A stretch of 64,000 bases of DNA from Bryoerythrophyllum caledonicum. Its lineage: Eukaryota; Streptophyta; Bryopsida; Pottiales; Pottiaceae. The stretch lies in the NCBI GenBank assembly GCA_963971425.1, contig OZ020519.1:16074028-16138027 (forward strand), written 5' to 3'. The position numbers and the translations under genes were made by a program. The notes under the pieces are model-generated. The model did not search any database. It saw nothing but the letters and a program-made list of their open reading frames with translations, and had not been told where the DNA came from. Of the stretch, positions 10,032-20,171 are shown in pieces. The stretch's first letter is position 1; every line of letters begins with the position of its first letter.

Positions 10032-13000
10032 TTAATCAATGGAACTACAACTGTGTGCCTCAGAAGAAGAGTCCTTACTACCTTCTTCAGCCTCCACATC
10101 CAGATACTGATAAACGCGAGGGTTGAAACGTCGTTTCTTTTGAGCTAAAGGCGGAGAGTGTGTTGCTGCAAAAGCTTGGGCAATACTGTCGGCATATGAA
10201 GGAAGGATATAAAGATCCGGGGGAGAGTGGACAAAGGCCATCAATCTGCCATAAAAAGACAATTACAATTAAAGTAATGGAAAATCATTTGAATATAAAA
10301 ACAACAAACAATTGGAAAAAACAACTTACTTACTTAAACGATTGCGTTTTGCAACTCGACGAATTGGAACATCATCATCACCAAAGATATCAATAGCTCT
10401 AGAAGGAATTGACAAAGTTGGTGGTTCATCTCAAAGAGGAGAAATAATAGCCTCAAAAATCAAAGGATCGGCTTCAAAGCCAATAACATGGCGATGCAAA
10501 TGCTTTCCTGCTCGAATAGAAGCTCCTGAAATCACATAAAAAAATATTAGAAATGTTTAATGCCGAAACATTTAATAAAAGAAGTTAATAAGAGCAACAC
10601 CTGTGCCAGCAATGGCATCTAGAATTACTGATCCTGGTTTGGTGAAGGCTTCAATAAGAATTTGGTGTAATACTTGGTCCTTCTCTCGGGCTCCCCTCCA
10701 TGGTACGATTCCGTTCATCTTTTGAGAGTCAGTTGAGATATAATTGAATAGTATATCATCTTCTTTCACATTAATACCAAGGTTGGACAACTCACGATCT
10801 ACATGAAATGTGAAGGTATTGGATACCTTCTTTTCACGTATAAGAAGGAGAATACGAAATCGGCGAGTCTGTAAAAAAAATACATGCAATCAAATGTAAA
10901 AAATATGTAACAAATGCAAAACATAAAGTAGTTGTAACTAATAATTAGTCACTTACAGTGAGCTCTGGATTATTTGGAGAAGTAAGTCGTAGCTCATTGA
11001 TGCCCCACCAGTCCTTCAAAATCTTGAACTCATAAGTTGAAGCATATGTCCTCACATCGGATCTGATTGCTTGAGATTCAGAGAGAAAAATCAAAATAGC
11101 TCCATCGGCATGAAGAAATGCTTCTGCAAATTCAAATAGAGCCTCCACGTGAGACTGAACATACGCATTCCAAGAGGGAATGTCTGAAGGTGTAAGAGAA
11201 ATTTTTGGAACAGGAAGACCTTTTGGGAGATCAGCAATGATAAGATCCAATCCACTATAAGGACAAGTATCAGAACGAAGAGGGCCTGCATCATTACCCT
11301 TGACCTACAAAATGACAATTATAAAATTAGTGATACATAACGGAAATTTGAAAATTCAAATAAATCGATTGCAATGAAAGAAAGGGTGTATACCTTCTTT
11401 ACAAATTCGTGCAATTTTAGTAGGGCTGGATGTGATAAGCCAACCTCCAAGATATCCGGAATGGAGGTTTGTTCCAACAAAACAAAAGTGGAAGGATGTT
11501 CAATTGTAGAAGTAGCAGCTTTGTGAACAACAACAGACTTCTTTGCCTTCAATTGTTGAGATGCAAGAGTTGAAGTTGAAGACGGCTTCTGAACAATAGT
11601 TTCTGATGACGGTAGAGGGTTCACTGCTACATTTGAGGAAGATGGCAAATTCGTCTTGGGTTCCAATGTATTGACGTCTGCTACATCATTTGAACCCTCT
11701 GGGATATTCTTCTTAGACCCCCTAGTTTTCTTAGCAACAGGATTTTCTACTACCTTCGAGTGGACAACTTGAGTACCTTTCAATGCAGGTTCAATACTGT
11801 CTCGAAGCCCAATGTCAAAGCTAGGAGGTCTTCTATCAGGACAGTCCAAATACCAGCCACATGACTCCCAATGGGAGGAATCCCAAGATTTCATGATACC
11901 TTTTGTTAACATGCAGTCATCGTTGTCAACATCCAAGTAGCTCGCAAAAAAAGCTGGAGACCTTGAAATTGCCTTTGTAGGAAAAATGATATACTTGAAA
12001 TAGCGATACAACGAACGTTGCATGGCGGGCTTAAATCCATACTGTTTATCAAAGGTATTGTTCTTGTGAACACCTTTCTCTTCATTGAACTCACGATGGA
12101 AACCATAATCCCATAGTTGAATCCTTATCTGCTCAATATACTCTGAAATGGTTGGAATGGGATCTTTTCCATTTGGATGGTAGTCAATGGTAACTCCCAT
12201 GTCCGCAATGGCACCATCAAAGAGTTTTTCCGATTCAATAGCCAACTGAAATTATATAAATAAGCTGTTAGCATATGCATTAAAACGAAGACAAATCATT
12301 AAGAAGTAATATTGAAGCACACTTGTGAAAAACAAACCTGAGCCCACCAAGTAGCCTTGCGAAGCCATTCGGGGAATTCTGCATCCCCAAACCGAGGTTT
12401 TGGAAACTTCAAAGCCGCACGAAGAGCAGAAGAAGAATTCCATCTCTCAAGCCATTTCACCTTCATATGGGAATCTAGAGCTGAGGTAGCAAGCATCCAT
12501 AATTTTTCTTGTGTCATCTCTGGTTCCTCGCTATTTTCATAATTTTTCTTCACTTGTAGAAAGAATTCTGGGGTGTGTTTAGGATCAGCAATGGGTAGCT
12601 GCTTCTTTAATTCTAATGTGCACTGAACCTTCATCTTCAACACCGCTTTAGACACAAACTCTTGAGCTTTGAGAGAAATCCATTCTTTGGGGTCTGGATA
12701 CTTCTCATGGAATCTCCTTTCAGCAGTGGCAGCAGCTACACCCAGCTCTTGCTGTAGAATAAACTCAATATTTGAAAGGTTAAATTATAACAATAGCCAT
12801 GCATTAAAATATGGAGAATTCAATTGTTAAAGGAAAAATTGATAAACAAATGGGTATGAGTAGAAAATACCTGATACAATACTCCATTAAGAGCTTCTGT
12901 AGTGAGTGAGAACCATGTTCGATTCTTACTCTTTTGCTTAGCTTCAGAAGCAAGAAGATCCTCCTTACTGACCAAATTTGTGAAATAAGATAAAGGTTGC

Positions 13001-16000
13001 CCCGCTATACCCTGAACTCGAAAAAATTTGTGAACCAAATTGGTAGTCACATGGCATTTTTGGTTTCTCCTGTCATACATGAATGAATCAATAAAATTAT
13101 TAGAAGTTATAAAATGAGAGTTTAATATTCAATCTGCATGGAAGGAATTTAGAAATGAGTATGGCCAACTTACCAATTCACTTGGTGTAGAGCAGTCAAA
13201 AGTGGCCCAACACATCCTTTGACATCAAGAATGATTGATTCCACTGCGTAATGCCATGTTGGATCATTAGAATGATCACGGTTGATTATTGACATCCATG
13301 CCTGCAGACGGTGATTCCCATCCCAAACATGAAACATCTTCCCGGAGAAACACCTCAAATCTTCATCTTGAAGAAGAAGATTTTCAAAAGCAGCATTTGC
13401 TGCAACCCAATGAGGGCTCCACGAATCTTTTACTTCATTTGTCACATCGACAATTTTACCTTCATGATCTTCCAAGGCAACATAAAATACGCCATTGCCA
13501 TCCATATATCCATTACTCAAAAAGTGAGATGCGAGATTCTTGACATCGTTTTTCAAAAATGGTCTGACAACATCCAACGATATCATCCGACAAAGAGGAA
13601 TTTGAAGTTTGGACTTGGTCTGTGGTTTAAACCGTAAAGTGTCCAAGCTTGATGAAATATTCACTGACTGCTCAGAAACCATAAGATGCATTTTTTTGTC
13701 CAACTCGTCCGCAGAAATAATATCCTCAACACTTGTTTGAACGTCCATAGGGTTGTCATCTTCATCAATCACTGCACAAACATAATTAGAAGAAACAATT
13801 ATAATTTTGAGCATGGTAATCAACAATCCATTCACGCTCATGAGACTTTGATTGGAGGGTTCCCTTCCTAGGCCCCGTTTTTTCACTCTCAGCCCTTTCA
13901 AGGCCCCACATTGCACTCATATTGCCATACTTGTAAAGTATCATCCCAAAAATTTGACAGCCGTCAAAGAGGTGCCGGCACCGGCATTGGTTTGAGATCG
14001 TACTCCATCGTAAAATATTTGAAAAATATTTATCAACATGGATCTATCAACCGGCGGTTCGATCCTGACCGACGCATTCACTACATTTTCATGGCAGCCA
14101 TCCTGTTAATAATGCAGCCACCCAACAAGTCCCAACATATGTGATGATAGCTTTATAGACAGGTGAATATCCACGTCAAGTGACAGTTCTCATAATGTGG
14201 TCCATGTTGAGTGCACGTTAGAACCGACCATAAAGATTCAGAGACAATAGTATCTAGTCCCGAAATGTTTTGTAGGGTAAGCTGAGCGGGAATTTACTGA
14301 ACGCCACAAGTCCATGGGGTTGCGAAACCACGACAACATCACAAACCCGAAGAATTGCGTCTCCGGACCACCATCAGCAACGGTTCAGGGGATTAGCTCT
14401 CCATCGACTCATGCACCACCACCTTAACTAGGAGTTTAGGGGATCAGGATCGCCATCGATTCATGAACCACCACCGTCGCCTGCAGTTTAGGGGGTCACC
14501 ATGCTCGGAGCTGACAACCAATATCAACTATCTGTAAATAAATCTGGCACATCGAAGAGAAGCCGGCACCGGCAGGCCTCTCCAGGCACCAGGCACCCGA
14601 TCGAGATCGCCCACTGATGCCCATTGATGTGATATCCCCACAACTACGAAATATAACTAGATAATCTTGCAGCCTAGGTACGGTTAGCTACAAACTGGAG
14701 GGATGTTGTCTAGGACTTGTTTCATAATGTAACTGGAGTTAACTTCAAGCATGTAATTGAACTGAGCTCGACACGAGAAAGCTGGTTCGATATGAAGAGA
14801 TGTCCGCCTTGCTCAGCTTAAATGCAACATCGAAGAGGGTGCCATAGTTTTTGAATACCATGTTGGCGGCTGTCGTGAGGCTTATTACAGACTAAATGTT
14901 GAGTTTGAGTGTCAAAAGCTAGCCAATCTGTACTACTGCTTGCAACCGCCAAGCTTTAAACCCTGTTCTCAATAGAGGACTGTGTGCACATTTAGTGCAT
15001 TGTGCAGGCAGCTGGGTTGACACTTCGGGAGGGTGCCGGCACCGGCAGGCCAAACAACAAGAGAGCCGTCGACGAAGATCAATGAAGAAGAGAGCCGTCG
15101 CACTGCGGTACGAACTCTAGAACCTGAAATCCACATTATCAAGGGTGCCGGTGCCGGCACCGGCAGGCCAACTCTAAACTGAAGCTTGATGAAATATTCA
15201 GGTCAAGGTTCATAACTTCATCACATGACCACGTCGATCCCGGCATGCAACATGGCATGCAAAGTGCCGCCTCTCATTGCAAGTCCAGTCAAGCGAAATC
15301 CAGGTTTCCAACAGGGGTGCCGGTGCCGGCAGGCCTCCACAAAACTGAATCATATAAAAATATTCGGCTCATAACTTCATTGCATGACTTCAAGTTAGTC
15401 CGGCATGCAACATGGATCCCCATACATTTTTTATAGGGTGCCGGCACCGGCAGGCCTTGGCTCGTTTCACTTCGCTAGGATGCCGGCACCTGAAGGCCTT
15501 AATAAGCATCACTTTGCAAGGGTGCCGGCACCGGCAGGCGTCTTTGGCTGGCGTCTACCACCAGGGACCAGCTACCACCATCCACCATCACTTTGTCGAC
15601 GTCGCAAACTTGGACGGGGCCATGTATTCCATCACCGCCGAGCCCAAAGCCACTGAATGTAGACAACGAAGTAGGGAAGCAACAAGGAAGTAACTGCGGG
15701 CTATTTAGGGTGTGCGGGCTAATAACCGGCGGACCTTGCTACACTATATTGCAAGCAGACCCGGCGGACCTTAGGCGGTGCCAAAAGCGGTGCCACTTCA
15801 CTGGGGTGCCGGCACCGGCAGGCCTTGGCTGGCTTCACTTTGCCACGGTACCGGCACCGGCTGCCGTCTTCCACTTCACGGGATCGACGTCGCGAACCCA
15901 TTCAACTGCGTTCCCGAGCCACCAGACTAGCATCGCCATCCATACTCATGCACCACTACCATCAACAGGAGTTCATGCAGGCGCGGACCTTAGTGCCCGC

Positions 16001-17561
16001 AGACCTTAGTGCCAGGGATCTGTCCGCACCCTAACAATCTCTCCAATAGTATCCTTACGAACTGCGCTCTAGAGCCTGGAAAACCCGACCACTATGCGCG
16101 GCACAAGGATGCCGACTTCCACTCGACCACTTTACTGATCCCAGAAAATTGAAGGGTGCCGGCACCGGCTGCCGATTTCCACCCTCTTTCTGGGGTTTGA
16201 AGGAGCTACCCGAAGCTCATTCAAACTGACGTGCCCGCACCGGCTGCCAACTTCCACCTTCACTTTGTCGACCTCGCAAACTCCATCATCTGCTTCCGCG
16301 AGCTACCAGACAATCAGATAGTCCCGCCATCCATACTCATGAACCACCACCATCACCATGCGGAGTAGTCGGTGTTACCCTAAATCTGTTGAAACTGATG
16401 TGCCGGCACCGGCTGCCCTACCTTGGCGCCACATCGCCATGTTGACCACGTCGATTACTTTGATCAACGATGACCACGTCGACAACGGTTAGCATGCTCC
16501 ACCACCATCAATAGGAGTTCGCAGGTTGATCACAACATGTTGATGACAACGTCGCAAACTGGATCAACATCACGAACCCGATTAATAATGTCGATCAACT
16601 GTCAATCAGGTTGATCATGCAAACCATGTTTCAACGTAGCTAACCAACTGTCGATTATGAGCATGCTTACCAACTTGGTCGACGTCGCGAACCCGATATA
16701 CTGCGTCCCCGAGCCACCAGACAACCAGGTAGCATCGCCATCAATACTCATGCACCACCACCATAACCAGAAGTTCATGCAGGCGCAGATCGTGGAGATC
16801 AAACAGGTGCCGATCGACCTTGGTACTAGAAGTTCATGCAGGCGCAGATCGTGAAGATCAGGCAGGTCGTGAACATCTCTCGAATAGTAATCTCGAATAG
16901 TAATCTCGATTCAGGTCGTGAACATCTCTTGAATAGTAATCTCGAATAGTAATCTCGAATAGTAATCTCGATTCAGGTCGTGAACATCTCTCGAATAGTA
17001 ATCTCAAATAGTAATCTCGATTCAGGTCGTGAACATCTCTCGAATAGTAATCTCGAAAACTGTGCTCGAGAGCCCTGAAAACTGTGATGGGCACAAGGCT
17101 GCCGACTTCCACCTGACCACTGTCCTGAGCCAAGTTTCTACGAAATCACAGAAGGGTGCCGGCACCGGCTGCCCACTTTCACCCTCCTTCTAGGGTTTGA
17201 ACTGGCTACCCAAAATACATGCAAACCGTTGTGCCGGCACCGGCATCCTTGTCCACCTTCATTCTGGGGTTTGAACTTGTTACCATAAATCTGTTCAAAC
17301 TGATGTGCCGGCACCGGCTGCCCTCCCTTGGCGGACAACAATACACGCATCCGAAGAGAAGAATAACATTCACACCATCTTCCCGCACCATTCAACGCAA
17401 GGATCCAACGGCGGTCCCTTTCATAACAACATCAAAAACAAATAAACCTAGATACAGATCTCACCTGGAGATGATGTAGTTGTATGGACAACTTCTTCTT
17501 CAGTCAAGGCAACCTCCTCCAATATGCTCTCGATCGATGGTTGATCCTCCTGAAATTCCAT
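10032..17561 (-). CDS. ParB-like domain / beta-class N6-N4 DNA methyltransferase-like protein
   Basis: I read nine exons: 17465-17561, 13174-13771, 12871-13069, 12338-12751, 11394-12245, 10957-11304, 10601-10868, 10330-10525 and 10032-10245. All have GT-AG borders, all phases match, and the total is 1062 codons including stop. The start ATG (17559-17561) gives MEFQEDQPSIESILEE. Exon 2 has a ParB/sulfiredoxin-like signature, FHVWDGNHRLQAWM. Exon 5 has a low-complexity Ser/Pro/Lys-rich linker. Exon 6 holds LIIADLPKGLP, the motif IV position. Exons 7-8 hold KPGSVILDAIAGTG, the SAM-binding motif I, then HVIGFEADP. Motif IV before motif I is the beta-class order of N6-adenine/N4-cytosine methyltransferases. 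Two oddities stand out: DLPK replaces the usual DPPY, and an in-frame TGA at 10431-10433 would end the protein at 956 residues, losing a tail with KKRRFNPR. Modified target specificity, a non-catalytic DNA-binding role, or early decay are all possible. Confidence 0.75.
10431..10433 (-). other. In-frame TGA in exon 8 of the methyltransferase-like gene
   Basis: After ...FEAIISPL the frame reads TGA and then stays open (DEPPTLSIPSRAIDIFGDDD) to a good splice donor and a final exon. It could be a recent nonsense mutation, or the true stop with a retained old tail. The methyltransferase core lies upstream and is not removed. Confidence 0.75.
15885..16800. repeat. Longer degenerate repeats within the iteron region
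   Basis: A block reading roughly GTCGCGAACCC...GAGCCACCAGAC...CATCGCCATCC...ATGCACCACCACCATC...AGTTCATGCAGGCG occurs near 15888, 16268 and 16685, and partly near 14440. It suggests local duplications inside the intron. It is not coding in any consistent frame. Confidence 0.6.
16863..17057. repeat. Higher-order tandem repeat GAATAGTAATCTC
   Basis: A 13-base unit GAATAGTAATCTC is repeated two or three times and then followed by GATTCAGGTCGTGAACATCTCT. The whole ~50-60 base block occurs four times, the last partial. It lies within the first intron of the methyltransferase-like gene. Confidence 0.9.
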
Positions 17562-17948
17562 CCTCAGCAATACTCAGTGTAGCAAGCGTGTGAAGGAGAA
17601 TAGGTTAGGGACAGTGAGTTAGAGATGTGGAGATAGAGAGTGGATATGGACAGGGAGTTGAAAGTTGGAACGACGTTGGAGAGGATGAACGAAGTTGGAG
17701 AGGATGAACAAAGTTGAAGAGGATGAACGAAGAGTGTCCTGGGAGATGATACCCCTAACGGACCAAGTGTCCAAATGGGTGGAAGCAAAGTTCGGTCAGT
17801 TTCCAAGGATGTCAATTTCCAACATTCCCATTAAAAAAAATTCATTGTAGAAAGGCATTACCAAGACGTTAGTGAGATTTTTTTTTATTAAAATTGTACA
17901 TTTGATGAAAAAATTATGGGGTTTTGAATTTCAAATGGGGAGATCGGG

Positions 17949-18335
17949 CACCTCGGGCAACTCTAAAAGCTTTTGCTAGGACACTCTATTAAATGTGAAA
18001 TTTTCATTACTTGCAAGTAATATTGTTTCCCTTTGAGTTGTCAGAAATAAATATTGTCTTTTGTGAGAAAAAGCATACAAACCCAAGTCAAACATTTTCA
18101 CACATTGTCACCCATTGTCGGACAAGGTTCCAAAATAAATTCTTCTTTTCCACATCAAAACTAGATATCTTTATATTTTTCTCTTTTATTTTTTCCACAA
18201 CAAATATGTGGTGTAAACCTTTTATTTACCATTTGGTTAATCAATCTAAAACATACAAAGTTCACAAAGTATTAAAGTGTGAATTGTCAAATTTTGAACC
18301 TCCATTCCTAGCACTGTTGTTTTGAATATGCTACA
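17949..18335 (+). repeat. ~385-bp dispersed repeat, copy inside the large element
   Basis: The sequence from GGGCAACTC...TTTTGCTAGGACACT to TTTTGAATATGCTACACCC matches 38437-38828 over its length with moderate divergence. A weaker partial relative lies at 28729-28950. There is no coding capacity. Its presence both inside the mobile element and next to host genes means either it inserted into the element or the element arose from host sequence. Confidence 0.8.
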
Positions 18336-18607
18336 CCCTTCCTCTAAATTTTGAAATAATGTTTCTTTATAAATCTTAATTGGAATCCTATGATCACAAA
18401 TAGAAATCAAAGTTCTTGTTTCCGTCAATGATGAGAGTTTGTTAAGAGATCATGTTATCTTCCAATTAAATATAAATGGACAAGTAATGAATACATGAAT
18501 GAACCTCTACATATAACGTTTATATTGCCGTGACACCATCCGTATAAAATTTTCAAATCAAAACCCTAGAAACAAGACAAATTGTTATGTCGTAAGTTCT
18601 GAAGAAA

Positions 18608-19099
18608 CTAATATTTTGTTACATTGTTGTTAAGCATTATACAAATTTGTTGAGAGCATACCAGATATCCATTTGGATGTCTGCTCACCTCAATCTCGTC
18701 CTTGTCCTTGTCCTTGTCCTTGTCCTGGTCCTGGTCCTGGTCCTCCTCCTCATCCTCGTCCTCGTCCTCGTCCTCGTCCTCATCTTTGTCCACAATGATG
18801 TCTTCTTCACGTGCCGATGTCGTAGCACTACCCTCTCCAATTGTGTGCAAACGCCCACTTCTATCGTGCTCTCCAATCCCAAATGCTAAGACACAACGGG
18901 TATCTCCTAAGTCATCCTCAAGAATCTGGACCTTCCGTCTTCCCATCCTTGACTTCCTCAATTGTTTCGCACTTGAGAAACGAAGTCCGCCTTTCCTCCT
19001 CCTCTTCTTTTTCTCAACCCCGTGAGCAGCTGTTTGAGTGACAACTTCTCTGTGCATCTGCAAATAATCACATCTCAACTGAATCAACTCAGTAAGCAC
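18608..19099 (-). CDS. Unrecognised acidic, lysine-rich protein, possible partial gene
   Basis: The frame encodes a basic segment (EKKKRRRKGGLRF), a mixed region (KVQILEDDLGDTRCVLAFG) and a long Asp-Glu/Asp-Gln/Asp-Lys run from a (GTCCTn) microsatellite. A good acceptor (TTTGCAG) lies at about 19057 and a possible donor (GAG-GTGAGC) at about 18692, so the true gene may be spliced with further exons I could not place. It lies on the same strand as, and upstream of, the methyltransferase-like gene, between it and the transposase. I do not recognise a family. Nuclear localisation is only a guess from the basic and acidic tracts. Confidence 0.35.
   Translation of the reverse strand: MLTELIQLRCDYLQMHREVVTQTAAHGVEKKKRRRKGGLRFSSAKQLRKSRMGRRKVQILEDDLGDTRCVLAFGIGEHDRSGRLHTIGEGSATTSAREEDIIVDKDEDEDEDEDEDEEEDQDQDQDKDKDKDKDEIEVSRHPNGYLVCSQQICIMLNNNVTKY
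18690..18785. repeat. Microsatellite of GTCCTT/GTCCTG/GTCCTC units
   Basis: About fifteen consecutive six-base units of three slightly different types, in blocks. On the minus strand they encode alternating Asp with Glu, Gln or Lys. Confidence 0.9.
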
Positions 19100-20171
19100 G
19101 GTTCATTAAAAGATATCAACTTGGTAAGCCTTTTATTGTTGTATCTTTGCAACTACAACCGCAAGAAGCAATGGGTCATAATCTACATAGATCTACTTCA
19201 TTTCTAACTTGAGTATAACCAGCTAAAGGTTCAATTATTTATAGATTTCAAATTTGCAATCCCACTTGACCATCAAGGTATCCACCGTCATCATTAATAC
19301 TATATGGTATTTTACATATGTTCACTATCATTGACAGAGTTGCACATTTATTTTATTGGTTGACAGTTAGAAATGTATTCTATTTTCAAATATTAACTAT
19401 TTTACATATTTATTTTTTTACAATTATACCTACCTAAGCACAACCATAATTCAAGGTACCAACAACAATGACATGTCATTAATTGTTTCTTCTTGAAATA
19501 CACAAACCGCCAAATCTGTTATATTGTAATACACCCTCAACGTCATCTCCCTCACTTTGCATGTTGTCCATCGTGCACATGTCAATCATTGCAAATGCCC
19601 ATGTTGTTCTCCGTATAAATATGCAAATTTCCATTAGTGTCATTCACTATTTTAGTGTTTTCATACCAACTTCTAAATACTTCACTGGGTAATTGAGGGT
19701 GACTGAAATTTGGACCGGTCAGTTTCCACCATAATATAGGACTGCCGGCAACGGCAACCCTTCTCATAAACAACTTCTTTTATTGATAAACCAAAATTAA
19801 GATAGTAAACTGACAACTGTGGCGCCTCTGTCTACGGAATACTATATAAAATACACTGCAAGATTGGACTGCCGCTGCCGGCTGCCCATTCCCACAAACT
19901 AAAAATGGGAAAGAAAAGAAACGGCAATGCTGGCAACCTTATCAATAATTGGGGGACTTTAATTTTATCAGCCCATGATTTTTCTACTTCACTATATTCC
20001 TAAGACTCGGGATACAAGTAGCCATCATATATATCTCTAGATGAAACATCTTCATCTGTATACCATCTTGACACCGCAGACCATCTTCGATTTGATGCAT
20101 GATTTCTATTTAATGTATTGAAGTCCCCCTAGCTTGCCATTGCCTTCTCTTGCTTGCTGCATTATTATGTC
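19100..20171. other. Intergenic region upstream of the transposase
   Basis: AT-rich sequence between the acidic ORF and the transposase start. It holds weak copies of the GC-rich motif (CTGCCGGCAACGGCAACC near 19741, CTGCCGCTGCCGGCTGCCC near 19869), so the putative binding motif also occurs upstream of the transposase. It probably contains the transposase promoter; I cannot place a start site. Confidence 0.4.

Larger units (their letters stand above)
13974..17319. repeat. Dispersed array of GCCGGCACCGGC iterons
   Basis: Sixteen full or near-full copies start near 13974, 14562, 15035, 15147, 15319, 15440, 15482, 15524, 15808, 15850, 16158, 16233, 16402, 17158, 17233 and 17308. Most contain the 10-bp perfect palindrome GTGCCGGCAC. 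Copies up to 15808 are mostly followed by AGGCC; later ones by TGCC. From about 16150 the motif is part of a longer unit of roughly 75-80 bases (motif, CTTCCACC, TCTGGGGTTTGAA, TACC, TCAAACTGAT). Weaker relatives lie near 19742, 19871 and 19920. Repeated spaced palindromes like this usually mark protein-binding sites, but the ligand is unknown. Confidence 0.85.
13772..17464 (-). other. Large first intron of the methyltransferase-like gene
   Basis: The donor GTGAGA follows exon 1 (...TTTSSP, phase 1) and the acceptor TTTGTGCAG precedes exon 2, whose first two bases complete a Val codon. The other introns of the gene are about 60-120 bases long, so 3.7 kb is exceptional. It contains the iteron array and tandem repeats described separately. 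Open frames within it are low-complexity translations of repeats and are not credible genes. Confidence 0.65.

Noticed and set aside
13911-17400. Many open frames (for example at 15405, 15593, 16858, 17219) as genes
   Set aside because: They are translations of the iterons and tandem repeats in the first intron of the methyltransferase-like gene, and frames on both strands are equally long.
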